From NCBI GenBank assembly GCA_002454425.1, contig DKIV01000004.1, forward strand, positions 1 to 25,851: 25,851 nt of DNA, read 5' to 3'. The translations under genes were made by a program, and so were the position numbers. The stretch comes from Sphingobacteriaceae bacterium UBA6709 (GTDB taxonomy: Bacteria; Bacteroidota; Bacteroidia; Sphingobacteriales; Sphingobacteriaceae). The stretch's first letter is position 1, and every line of letters begins with the position of its first letter. Shown here in pieces: positions 1 to 7,668 of the stretch. Under the pieces are notes generated by a model. That model was not told the DNA's origin. It did not search any database and worked only from the letters and a program-made list of their open reading frames with translations.

Positions 1-201
1 GCACCATGTTGGAATTGAAATTGATATGGTTCTCCGTACACCGCATGGCAAAGCATTCCTTTAATCGCACCATGTTGGAATTGAAATATCCTTGATTGTT
101 CCTTAGCGGCCATACGTTCGCCTCCTTTAATCGCACTATGTAGGAATTGAAATTTCTGATAGATAAGAGCAGAATCGTCCGAGCTTCGAACCTTTAATCG
201 C
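1..201 (+). CRISPR. Trailer end of a CRISPR array: three repeats plus one decayed copy
   Basis: A 30-base repeat occurs at 58-87 and 124-153. Its last 21 bases lie at 1-21, where the window cuts the array. The period is exactly 66 bases, with 36-base spacers at 22-57 and 88-123 that are unrelated to each other. The 58-87 copy matches the visible part of the first copy; the 124-153 copy has two substitutions. A last copy at 191-201 keeps only the first 11 bases (cctttaatcgc) and then diverges, after a 37-base spacer at 154-190. The repeat ends in ATTGAAAT, which resembles the 8-base 5' handle left on crRNAs of type I-B and type III systems, so transcription is inferred to run left to right with the leader outside the window. 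Accumulating repeat mutations fit the old, leader-distal end. No cas gene is in the window, so the subtype is not settled. Confidence 0.93.
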
Positions 202-350
202 CCTGTCTATCCTATATTGTTATTTTTAAAGTTGATCAATTGAAGATACAAGCATTATGCAAACTTAATTCCTCTGCTTTTTTTCCATCTGTTTAAACCG
301 CGCGACGGGTTTATTTAGTACTTTTAAAGGAGTTTTTAAACCTTTTGTAT
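202..350. other. AT-rich spacer after the CRISPR array
   Basis: No gene is visible between the last decayed repeat and the first ORF. At 319-326 the sequence TACTTTTA resembles the Bacteroidota -7 element (TAnnTTTG), and AAAGGAG at 326-332 could act as a ribosome binding site for the ORF that follows. No TTG or TTTG stands at the expected upstream distance, so the promoter reading is weak. Confidence 0.35.
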
Positions 351-884
351 ATGAATGTTATTGACTTTAAATCAATTATAACAAAGTACGATCTTAATTT
401 GCGTTTCAATTCCTATAAGCCTGTAATTGATGACACAATACAGGCTGCAACCAATTGGGCCTCATTATCGGATGGCACCTTCAGCTACATATTTGATCTT
501 AGCTATATCGGTAATTGTGAACAAAGTGGCGAGCATATGTTGACCTGTAGTAGTCGTTTACAAATACATTTCGCTTTCACTAACGAAGAAATTACAGCGC
601 AGACGATCTTTGATATGGTGAAAGATCATTACAGATATATGCTGGGCTTTATCAAAGAGAATATACATTTTGACATGTGCTCTATAGCACCTGATGCATT
701 CAGTATTCCAATGTATTATCAGGATCACATCAAGGAGAAAATTTATAAATTAAAAACTCAACCATTAACAAAGGATGAACCTGGTTATGGAATGCTTCAA
801 GTTAAAACGAAAATAATAAAGCATTATAAAGTAAGATTTCATTCACAGTATAGTCGCTGTTGTGAAACAGTTATATGTTTATAG
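351..884 (+). CDS. Unrecognised protein next to the CRISPR array
   Basis: A 177-residue ORF if started at ATG 351. A TTG at 345 would add two residues and sits closer to the AAAGGAG at 326-332, so the start is uncertain. The protein has no signal peptide or membrane segment that I can see. It mixes polar and aromatic residues, with predicted helical stretches around residues 80-100 (DHYRYMLGFIKENIHFDM) and 120-135 (YYQDHIKEKIYKLK), and a cysteine-bearing tail. The last 30 or so residues look less protein-like, which could mean a frameshifted end. The gene is more AT-rich than the genes to its right, as often seen in accessory genes. I do not recognise the family. Its position just beyond the CRISPR trailer is suggestive but proves no role in defence. 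Confidence 0.55.
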   Translation: MNVIDFKSIITKYDLNLRFNSYKPVIDDTIQAATNWASLSDGTFSYIFDLSYIGNCEQSGEHMLTCSSRLQIHFAFTNEEITAQTIFDMVKDHYRYMLGFIKENIHFDMCSIAPDAFSIPMYYQDHIKEKIYKLKTQPLTKDEPGYGMLQVKTKIIKHYKVRFHSQYSRCCETVICL

Positions 885-1004
885 CACACTACCAATTTTA
901 ACCTGTTGTGGGGGCTGCTTATGCTTCGATGAACTTAACGAAAGAAAGCCTATGCATTTCGCGATTCTTGCTTTGCGCATGGAGCATCCAAAACACCAAT
1001 TAAT

Positions 1005-2432
1005 ATGGGACGACGTAACAATGTTTTGCGAATGAGATGTTATTTATGGTTTTTCGCTTGGTGCTTTATTGCTTGTTCAGCAAAGGCTCAGACAGCTTCC
1101 TACGGACGTAATACCTCTATTGTGTCGGGTGTGCCATGGTTTGACCAACGAGGACAGGTGGTTTCAGCGCGCGGCGCCAATATTATAGAGGCGGGCGGGC
1201 GCTATTATCTCTTTGGAGAAGCGCATTCGGATACTAGCAACGCTTTCGAGGGATTTAACTGTTACTCTTCAGCCGACCTGTATAATTGGAAATTTGAGCG
1301 TTGTGCGCTGCCACGTCAGTCGGCTGGGAAGCTGGGCTCCGGACGTGTGGGCGAGCGTCCGAAGGTCATGCGTTGCCCGGCGACAGGGGAGTTTGTGATG
1401 TTTATGCATGTCGACTCCTTAAATTATAAGGATCAATATGTGGGATACGCGGTGGCTGAGCGAATCGAAGGACCCTATACTTTTCGGGGGGCGCTTTTGT
1501 TTGAGGGTAAGGCAGTGCGGAAATGGGACATGGGAACCTTTCAGGATCAGGATGGTTCGGGCTATATTTTATTACATGGAGCTGATATCTATAAACTTGC
1601 AGCGGACTATCACAGTTTAAGTGAGCATGTTCATGTTGCGGACAGGCCAGGATTCGAGTCGCCTGCCATGTTCAGGCGGGGAGGAACATATTATTTTTTA
1701 GGGTCAAACCTGACGGGCTGGGAACGGAATGATAACTATTACCTCACTTCCTCTTCACTAAGGGGACCATGGGTATTCCGGGGGCTTATAGCTCCTAAAG
1801 ATAGCCTTACCTGGAATTCTCAGGTAAGCTTTGTTCTGCCGCTGGCTGGAGTTAAAGATACGACCTATCTTTTTATGGGGGATCGCTGGTCTTTTCCCCG
1901 ACAGGCGTCCGCAGCTACCTATGTCTGGCAACCCTTAAGCTTTTCGGACAACGATCTTTTATTACCAACGTTTAGTGAAAGCTGGAGCGTTGATACCCAT
2001 GTCGGAAATAGCTCCGGTACGGCGCCTGGATACAGTTATCTGAGCAGTGAAGATAAGAAGATAAGTTATCAGGGGAATTGGGCACGGGATATGAAGAATG
2101 TTGCGCGAACTTCGACTAAAGGCAATGCTTTTGCTGTGACTTTAAAATGCTCAAAGGTTGGCTTCTATGCTGTTTCGGACTCTACCGGTGGTTATGCTCG
2201 TGTGACTCTCTTCAATAGAAAAGGTGAGCTGATTTGTGATGCCACCGTAGATATGTATTGTAAATATCCCCAACGGCAACTGAAATTTATTAGTCCCGAT
2301 TTAAAACCTGATTTTTATACGCTAAAGGTTGAGGCGATGAGTGAGCGATGGTATTGGGTCAATAAAAAAGGATTACGTTCTGGTAGTAAGGGTGATGATT
2401 TAACGATCACGGAAATTGCATATTTGAAATGA
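1005..2432 (+). CDS. Secreted GH43 glycosidase, exo-beta-1,3-galactanase-like
   Basis: A 475-residue exported glycoside hydrolase of family 43. The N-terminus (residues 11-29) is a signal sequence that could be cut by signal peptidase I after AKA or be a lipoprotein signal ending FIAC at Cys24. The five-bladed propeller spans about residues 38-325: RGANIIEAGGRYYLFGEAH (56-74), GERPKVMR with Glu117, WDMGTFQDQDG (174-184), GFESPAMF with Glu218, and WNSQVSF with Gln273. In the galactanase subgroup (GH43_24) a glutamate serves as acid and a glutamine replaces the usual catalytic aspartate base; Glu218 and Gln273 sit where those are expected. Residues 335-475 form a beta-rich C-terminal domain, probably carbohydrate binding. 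Substrate by inference: beta-1,3-galactan side chains such as arabinogalactan. It stands alone, with no SusC/SusD pair or other glycosidase nearby. Family is secure, substrate less so. Confidence 0.82.
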   Translation: MGRRNNVLRMRCYLWFFAWCFIACSAKAQTASYGRNTSIVSGVPWFDQRGQVVSARGANIIEAGGRYYLFGEAHSDTSNAFEGFNCYSSADLYNWKFERCALPRQSAGKLGSGRVGERPKVMRCPATGEFVMFMHVDSLNYKDQYVGYAVAERIEGPYTFRGALLFEGKAVRKWDMGTFQDQDGSGYILLHGADIYKLAADYHSLSEHVHVADRPGFESPAMFRRGGTYYFLGSNLTGWERNDNYYLTSSSLRGPWVFRGLIAPKDSLTWNSQVSFVLPLAGVKDTTYLFMGDRWSFPRQASAATYVWQPLSFSDNDLLLPTFSESWSVDTHVGNSSGTAPGYSYLSSEDKKISYQGNWARDMKNVARTSTKGNAFAVTLKCSKVGFYAVSDSTGGYARVTLFNRKGELICDATVDMYCKYPQRQLKFISPDLKPDFYTLKVEAMSERWYWVNKKGLRSGSKGDDLTITEIAYLK

Positions 2433-2481
2433 TCTTTTTTGTAGCTTAGAGAAAAAATCTAATGTAATCCTATCAATTCGT

Positions 2482-3177
2482 ATGCCTTTGTTAAAACCTA
2501 ATCACAATCGCGCGAAGACGGCCATTATTATGGTCGGCGTCGTTGCCCTTGCTTCTTTTGCCGAACTGATTTCTGAATGTATGCAGCTGAATTTACTACA
2601 GGTAACGCGATACGGTGTCATCCTGAATAATGAGGTCGCTACGGAAAATGATTCAAGGCAAGCGCTATTTTCAAATATTAAAACTGTTTGCTATTGTCTT
2701 TCGGCATTTACCTTCCTTGCATGGTTCAGACGTGCTTATAATAATCTTGGTCAGTTAACGGAGTATTTATCATATCGTGAGTATTGGACAATATTCTCGT
2801 GGTTTGTGCCTTTTATGAATCTGGTAAGACCATATAAGATTATGAAAGAACTCTTTTGGGAAACAGGTGATGTGCTGGAACGGCATGACATGTCCTGTTC
2901 CGTACGGTTGAAGTTCAGTTTAGTAGGCTGGTGGTGGGCCGTATGGATTTCTGACGCAACGGTAGCCTGGGTGATGGGGAAGCTGATTCGTCGCGGAGAA
3001 CTTACGTACGAACATTTGATTCTTATTTCTCAACTAAGCATCGCAGGAAGTATTCTCAGTATAATTCTTTCGTTGGTCACGATCTTGCTTATCAGAAATA
3101 TGGCCCTTGCTGAGAACGCGTTGTATCTCATTGCTGAACAAAAGGAGCGCCAGGAGGTACTGGAGTCGCCTGTATGA
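2482..3177 (+). CDS. DUF4328 domain membrane protein
   Basis: A 231-residue integral membrane protein with four to five hydrophobic segments (about residues 13-35, 66-83, 103-118, 145-165 and 178-206). The family signature is clear: FLAWFRRAYNNL around residues 77-88, followed by WFVPFMNLVRPYKIMKELF around 106-124, the aromatic and proline pattern of DUF4328. The function of that family is unknown; some members occur fused to other domains. A tryptophan-rich stretch (GWWWAVWISD, about 148-157) lies in the next helix. The gene begins 49 bases after the GH43 gene on the same strand. The link between the two is positional only. Confidence 0.8.
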   Translation: MPLLKPNHNRAKTAIIMVGVVALASFAELISECMQLNLLQVTRYGVILNNEVATENDSRQALFSNIKTVCYCLSAFTFLAWFRRAYNNLGQLTEYLSYREYWTIFSWFVPFMNLVRPYKIMKELFWETGDVLERHDMSCSVRLKFSLVGWWWAVWISDATVAWVMGKLIRRGELTYEHLILISQLSIAGSILSIILSLVTILLIRNMALAENALYLIAEQKERQEVLESPV

Positions 3178-3221
3178 TTCTCAGAGTAGGCCAGTTATAG
3201 GAACGATTTAGTTATATCCAC

Positions 3222-3253
3222 TTGCAGATGTAGAAAGCTATTTTGTACTTTTA
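3222..3253 (+). promoter_or_regulatory. Bacteroidota-type promoter of the DinB gene
   Basis: TTG at 3222-3224, then 21 bases, then TACTTTTA at 3246-3253, close to the Bacteroidota consensus TTTG...TAnnTTTG. Transcription would start about 3258-3260, leaving a 5' leader of roughly ten bases before ATG 3269. The same TTG-N21 spacing occurs in front of ddl and of the ORF at 14724. Confidence 0.5.
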
Positions 3254-3268
3254 GGAAAAGAATGTCGT

Positions 3269-3775
3269 ATGATCATTGAAGCATTATTAGCAGAGTTTGA
3301 GCACGAGCTCGAAAGCACACGCAAGCTTTTACGGGCTGTACCGGAGAAGGATCTGGCATATAAGCCTGCAGAAATTTCCTGGAATATGGGCGAGCTGGCG
3401 CAACATATCGCAACTATCTATCACTGGTATGTGGGCGCGCTTACGCTGGATGTTTATGACCTTGCTACGGATACTCTCGAGCGCGGTAGTCCCGCTGATA
3501 TCAATGCCACCTTAGCATTGTTTGAGGCTAATGCGCTAAAGGCGAGAGCTGCCCTACAGTCGCTTACAGAGGAGAAGCTTCAGGAGAACTGGACTATGAA
3601 AATGGGCGATCGTGTGGTATTGGGACCAATGCCGCGGGGGATTGTTTCCCGAGGCTTTCTTTTTAATCATCTTTATCATCACCGTGGCGAGATGATCGTT
3701 TATCTCCGTGCCACAGGAAATGCCGTGCCCGGCATGTATGGCCCTACCTATGAGGACAGCGTACGTCGGCGTTAA
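3269..3775 (+). CDS. DinB-family (DinB/YfiT fold) protein
   Basis: A 168-residue cytoplasmic four-helix-bundle protein. The metal-binding histidine triad of the DinB superfamily is present: His46 in GELAQHIATIYHW, and His134 and His138 in FNHLYHHRGEM. The length is typical. Some family members are thiol-dependent transferases (for example bacillithiol transferases), others are damage-inducible proteins of unknown activity; the sequence alone does not choose between them. It has its own promoter-like sequence just upstream and is followed 31 bases later by the truncated haemoglobin gene, so the two may be co-transcribed. Both families are linked to chemical stress in other bacteria, but a shared role here is inference. 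Confidence 0.88.
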   Translation: MIIEALLAEFEHELESTRKLLRAVPEKDLAYKPAEISWNMGELAQHIATIYHWYVGALTLDVYDLATDTLERGSPADINATLALFEANALKARAALQSLTEEKLQENWTMKMGDRVVLGPMPRGIVSRGFLFNHLYHHRGEMIVYLRATGNAVPGMYGPTYEDSVRRR

Positions 3776-3806
3776 TTTGCTTTCCCCTGATATTAGATAA
3801 TGTTTG

Positions 3807-4211
3807 ATGAAGAATAAGGATATTGAAGATACTGAAGACGTTCAGAGGTTGGTAGACCATTTTTATATGCAGGTTGTGAGGGATGAGCTTCTGGGACCGG
3901 TGTTTAATGATCTGGCAAAGGTTGACTGGGAAGCGCATCTTCCTAAAATGTATAGCTTCTGGACTTCGGTTTTGTTTGGCAAGGCGAGTTTTAAGGGTAA
4001 TCCGATGGCAATTCACCTGGTATTGTCGGAAAAGACTGAGATGGGTGGCGCTCAATTCGAACGGTGGCTTAAACTCTGGAAGGCAACGGTCGATAAGCTA
4101 TTTGTAGGAGAGCTTGCTGAAGATGCGAAACGGCGTGCGGAAAGTATCGCGGGTCTGATGCTTTATAAGATCCGGCAAGCGAGTGGCAATCTGCCTGAGG
4201 GAAAATTGTAG
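3807..4211 (+). CDS. Group III truncated haemoglobin
   Basis: A 134-residue haem protein of the two-over-two globin fold. It shows the group III pattern: DIEDTEDVQRLVDHFY at the N-terminus with the B10 tyrosine near residue 20, LGPVFND, WEAHLPKMYSFWTSVLFG around 41-58, then GNPMAIHLVL, whose histidine near residue 70 is the likely proximal haem ligand, and FERWLKLWKATVDKLF. The start is ATG 3807; a TTG at 3804 would add one residue. Proposed roles for the group include handling of nitric oxide or oxygen chemistry, none proven here. The gene follows the DinB gene by 31 bases on the same strand and faces the EamA gene. Confidence 0.93.
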   Translation: MKNKDIEDTEDVQRLVDHFYMQVVRDELLGPVFNDLAKVDWEAHLPKMYSFWTSVLFGKASFKGNPMAIHLVLSEKTEMGGAQFERWLKLWKATVDKLFVGELAEDAKRRAESIAGLMLYKIRQASGNLPEGKL

Positions 4212-4296
4212 TTCCTGAACATCTAAATATCGCCTCCAGCGAGATGTGTGAATAGTCGCGCCCGACCTGACTCCGATTGTTTCCGAAATGGGCTAA

Positions 4297-5217
4297 TCAA
4301 GCCACCTGGCTTTCCTCCAATTTATTTGTACGCTGTCGGCTTATCCGTTTTCTTTTAGCTGCTTCCGCAAGGATATTGACAATTACCCCGCTAAGGATTA
4401 GTAAGATGCCGGCAACGAGGGTATGTGTTAATTTTTCATGAAAAAGAATCACGCTGACAGCGACGGCGATCACCGGCTCCAGAGCTCCCATGATTGCTGT
4501 AGGTGTTGATCCTATTATTTTGATAGCATATATCAGGGCGGTAATTGAAATTACGGAGGTTGTAATGCCAAATACCGATATGTTGAGGAGTATGGCCATG
4601 CTGGGGACTGCCAATGATTTTCCAACGATTAGCGCCTTAGCGAGATAAAAGACCGCCGAGAATAGCAGAGAGTAGAAGGTGAGCTTTATCCCGGAACAGC
4701 TTAGCCGCGCTTGGTTTACGACCACGATATAAATGGCGTAGGATAGCGCGCTTAACATGGCTATGGCGAGTCCTGCAAAGTTGATGTCGAGCAAGCTGTT
4801 TCTGGTGCTCAAGATAAATACGCCACCCAGGGTAATGAGGAGCGAGAGCATCGTTGATTTGCTTAACCTCTCTTTAAACGCGATCGTCATGATCAGGGCA
4901 ACGATGATGGGGTAAACAAAGAGCAGTGTTGAAGCTACGCCAGCACTAAGATAGTCGTACGCTATGAAGAGAAATTCGGAACTAGAGGCAAATAATATTC
5001 CCAGGAGGGCGAGAATGCTTAGCTCTTTGGCATTGACCCCCAAGCGTTCTTTTCTGTAAATGAGCAGCAGAAAAAGAAAACCCGCGGATATTAGAAACCT
5101 ATAGAATAGCGTCGTCTCAATGGGGAAATGTATCGCCTTAAGGGGCAAAATAAATAAAGGGATTAATCCGTAGAATACGGCCGATAGTATGGCCAAGATA
5201 TACCCCTTAATTTTCAT
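4297..5217 (-). CDS. EamA-family drug/metabolite transporter
   Basis: A 306-residue inner membrane protein when started at ATG 5217. An in-frame extension to 5286 exists, but MKIKGYILAILSAVFYGLIP is the usual EamA beginning, and AAAGGA stands just before it. Two tandem EamA repeats of about five helices each can be followed: residues 5-137 (with FYRFLISAGFLFLL and the glutamate-bearing ASSSEFLFIAYDYLSAGVAS) and 150-285 (ending IMGALEPVIAVAVSVILFHEKLT). The LEPV..A....LF.E signature is diagnostic of the DMT superfamily. The substrate cannot be read from the sequence; members export or import amino acids, sugars or other metabolites. It lies 99 bases downstream of the VOC gene on the same strand. 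The basic C-terminus (KRKRISRQR) fits a cytoplasmic tail. Confidence 0.9.
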   Translation of the reverse strand: MKIKGYILAILSAVFYGLIPLFILPLKAIHFPIETTLFYRFLISAGFLFLLLIYRKERLGVNAKELSILALLGILFASSSEFLFIAYDYLSAGVASTLLFVYPIIVALIMTIAFKERLSKSTMLSLLITLGGVFILSTRNSLLDINFAGLAIAMLSALSYAIYIVVVNQARLSCSGIKLTFYSLLFSAVFYLAKALIVGKSLAVPSMAILLNISVFGITTSVISITALIYAIKIIGSTPTAIMGALEPVIAVAVSVILFHEKLTHTLVAGILLILSGVIVNILAEAAKRKRISRQRTNKLEESQVA

Positions 5218-5316
5218 GATCCTTTCAATATTTTCCTGCGCAAAGAAAGCGTAAAGCAATGAATGCCGCAAGGAGAAAGATATCAAATAATCTCTGCACA
5301 GACGGTTGCGTGTAAT

Positions 5317-5682
5317 CTATTCTTTAAAATGACCAAAGTGCCATAAAATACCTGCCGGATCAATTAAAAAGCATTCACGACCCCAATCTTCTTCGCGAAT
5401 GCCCATGACCCTTACGTTCGGATACTTTGCGGGTAGATCCAGCGCCACGAGCGAGGCGTAGAAGGTATCGAGATCTTGTACCTCGAGGAAAAGCATGGTG
5501 TTTTCCAGCCAATCTTTCACGGCGGCGCGTTGCAGATAGAAGGCCATTGCGCCTGTCTTAAAAACAGAAAGATTGTGATCGATCTTAAACTCTTCGAAGC
5601 CTAATTCCCGGTAAAACTGAGAGGATACCTCAAAATCCAGTGATCCTATAAAAGGACGTAATGATAGCGCGTCAATTTTCAT
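5317..5682 (-). CDS. VOC-superfamily (glyoxalase/bleomycin-resistance-like) protein
   Basis: A 121-residue single-module VOC protein. The two babbab halves are visible: LRPFIGSLDFEVSSQFYRELGF (8-29) begins the first and MLFLEVQDLDTFYASL (63-78) the second, which ends ECFLIDPAGILWHFGHF. The usual final metal ligand region (DP.G..W.F) is kept, but the metal ligands expected near the N-terminus of each half are not obvious, as in drug-binding members such as bleomycin-resistance proteins. It probably acts as a dimer in the cytoplasm. It follows the AraC/GyrI regulator by 48 bases and precedes the transporter, an arrangement that fits small-molecule sensing, binding and export, though this is inference. 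Confidence 0.85.
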   Translation of the reverse strand: MKIDALSLRPFIGSLDFEVSSQFYRELGFEEFKIDHNLSVFKTGAMAFYLQRAAVKDWLENTMLFLEVQDLDTFYASLVALDLPAKYPNVRVMGIREEDWGRECFLIDPAGILWHFGHFKE

Positions 5683-5730
5683 ACTATTGAAGTTAACCTA
5701 TTTATAGGCTTACCGCAACTATTGCTACGA

Positions 5731-6648
5731 TTATATGATAGGAATGCAAAGTTCAACAGCGCTTTTTTGTTGAGGATGATCTTTGTAGTTGTTGTGGTGG
5801 ATGACGAACACTGGCGCGTCGGCTTTTTTGTAACCTAGTTCTCGCATGCGGATAAACAGGGATACCCAGGCTGGTTCAAATTCATGTAGCTCCAGCTCCA
5901 TCGATGCTACGAGATGTCGTCCTCCGCCAAGGAGTCGCGTGTGCAGGTGTCCCGAGGCTTTTTGATCTTTGTCGACTTGCAAGCATGCGCTTACCCTAAC
6001 CCTGTCGGGATGAGTAACCTTTAAGCTATCATGATATAATGTTATCGCTTTTATTTCCCGGGGCAGGGGTAATGCGGATGAGAGCAGGGTGTTATACGCG
6101 TCGGCGATGCCGTTAATGCCGATGCTTGTAACGCAGAGCAGGGGAGTGGGGTTGATACGTTTTACGTCGATTTGCGCGGCCTTATTGAACCATGTTTCAA
6201 GATTTTCCATAGTACAAAGATATTCCCTGAAGCGCAGCTGTATTTGTCCATTATTGCTAAGTTTAAACGCTTGTTTCTCGATGTTTGGAGGCAATGATTT
6301 CCGGAATTTAGTCGGGCTTATGCCGAAGTGCTTGTTGAACCCATGGGAAAATGACGGGAGGCTTTCGAATCCTGAGATTATAGCAATAGCCGTGATGGAT
6401 TCAAGAGGGCGATGTATTAGCAACGATGCTGCTCTTTCCATTCTCCGCCGGTTTATGTAGCTGTTCAGATTCTCTCCGGTAATGAAACTAAATATTCTGT
6501 GGAAATGAAAAGGAGAATAGCTCGCTATGGCAGCGAGATTATCCAGCGATAAGCTTTCTTGCAAGTTGTCTTCAATGAAATTGAGCACCTTGTCAATTCT
6601 TTGGATGTGATCCGCATTTGTAGCCGCGTTACGTTTCGGTGGTTGCAT
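5731..6648 (-). CDS. AraC-family regulator with GyrI-like effector domain
   Basis: A 305-residue transcription factor started at ATG 6648 (MQPPKRNAATNADHIQRID). The DNA-binding domain is at the N-terminus, about residues 15-115: the first helix-turn-helix includes SLDNLAAIASYSPFHFHRIF and the second ITAIAIISGFESLPSFSHGF, followed by the AraC signature FGISPTKFRK. Residues 145-305 form a GyrI-like (SOUL/Rob C-terminal type) small-molecule binding domain, ending in the IPI of that fold. This order, AraC domain first and GyrI last, is that of Rob and of many regulators of drug responses. A likely target is its own run of genes (VOC protein and EamA transporter) just downstream, but no operator was recognised. 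Confidence 0.92.
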   Translation of the reverse strand: MQPPKRNAATNADHIQRIDKVLNFIEDNLQESLSLDNLAAIASYSPFHFHRIFSFITGENLNSYINRRRMERAASLLIHRPLESITAIAIISGFESLPSFSHGFNKHFGISPTKFRKSLPPNIEKQAFKLSNNGQIQLRFREYLCTMENLETWFNKAAQIDVKRINPTPLLCVTSIGINGIADAYNTLLSSALPLPREIKAITLYHDSLKVTHPDRVRVSACLQVDKDQKASGHLHTRLLGGGRHLVASMELELHEFEPAWVSLFIRMRELGYKKADAPVFVIHHNNYKDHPQQKSAVELCIPII

Positions 6649-6705
6649 GGTGCAAATTACGAAAAGCAATGATCCAGACTTGTCAAATCTTGCGCAGCTA
6701 TCTCT

Positions 6706-7578
6706 TTAAATTGTACGAAACTTTTTGTTCACATGGGTAGTAAACCACGCCTTATCGTACAAGTTCATTACCTTTTGGAGTGCCTGCCAAAGCTGGGGCT
6801 CCGACTTGTCAATACGCCGCCGCAACCAAAAGCCTATGGCAATGGGAGTTGTCATGGCGCTGAAGTTTTCCGCGGCGTCATATTCTGGTATTTTGCCCAG
6901 ATATCGTTGTTCGAGGTATTCCAATCCATTAAAAGATTTCATGGCGAAGCCATGCTCATAAGCCTTACATTCGCTGTTGTAATCATTTTCCCGGAGGTAT
7001 ATGTAGCTTAGGCTCATCAATCGGAAAAAGCGGGAGAAGATGTGGTCGTATAATGCTTGTGCCGCCACTCCGCCAATGGATGTACTATTCGAAGGGATGA
7101 GGTTCGCAGCCCCCCAATCAACAATCTTAGGGTTGTATCTGTTAAAATCTTGCTTGCCATTACTCCACTTGCCAAAAGGCTGGAATGCTGATCCATCCTG
7201 GAAGGCAGGAATTCCGCCAGCGAGGCTTTCAAATTCTTTAAGACTATAGAAATCTGTGGAGGCCTGATACGGGGCTCTGATGCTTCTGGAGGAGAGATGT
7301 TTAGCAATGGCATTCTTGAGGTTTGAATAAAGGAGTATGCCTTTTATTCCACCAATATATTTGCCGTAGTTCTCTCCCGCCAACGAGTATTGCGGCGTTT
7401 GGCTGCTGAACATGTATTCGTAGCTCCTGTATAAACTCTGTCCATAGATTACGGAAAGACTGCTGTCGGGCATGCTACGTTGCGCCTCAGAAGGGGAGGA
7501 GACCAGTAGTTCGGGACTGCGACAGGCGAGATAGCAAATTGCTATGAGCGAGACGATAAAGAGAGCTGTTTTTGCCAT
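6706..7578 (-). CDS. Unrecognised lipoprotein
   Basis: A 290-residue protein with a lipoprotein signal: a hydrophobic stretch at residues 5-18 ends in YLAC, so Cys19 is the probable lipidated residue and the mature protein would be anchored in the envelope. The rest is mostly polar, with aromatic-rich segments (SLYRSYEYMFSSQ, RFFRLMSLSYIYLREND, YEHGFAMKSFNGLEYLEQRY) suggesting a helical fold. I do not recognise the family and see no catalytic motif. Its start lies 90 bases downstream of the YihY gene stop on the same strand, and its stop is 57 bases from the start of the AraC gene. It could be read together with the YihY gene. The reading frame is intact and its codon use resembles its neighbours. 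Confidence 0.75.
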   Translation of the reverse strand: MAKTALFIVSLIAICYLACRSPELLVSSPSEAQRSMPDSSLSVIYGQSLYRSYEYMFSSQTPQYSLAGENYGKYIGGIKGILLYSNLKNAIAKHLSSRSIRAPYQASTDFYSLKEFESLAGGIPAFQDGSAFQPFGKWSNGKQDFNRYNPKIVDWGAANLIPSNSTSIGGVAAQALYDHIFSRFFRLMSLSYIYLRENDYNSECKAYEHGFAMKSFNGLEYLEQRYLGKIPEYDAAENFSAMTTPIAIGFWLRRRIDKSEPQLWQALQKVMNLYDKAWFTTHVNKKFRTI

Positions 7579-7668
7579 AATAACATAGGGTTAGCGGTGA
7601 TCCGGTAATATGAAGAGCACGTGTACTTTTTAACACGCGTGAGGGTACTTAGGTTTGGATAGCGCGAC

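Noticed and set aside
3744..4055. Minus-strand open frame across the truncated haemoglobin gene
   Set aside because: The haemoglobin motifs are unmistakable on the plus strand and account for the sequence.
6089..6460. Plus-strand open frame of 123 codons opposite the AraC gene
   Set aside because: It is the complement of a confident gene; the AraC helix-turn-helix region explains the sequence.
7620..7645. Imperfect hairpin between the YihY and lipoprotein genes, considered as a terminator
   Set aside because: The stem needs a two-base bulge and has no U tract on the minus strand, so it was not called.
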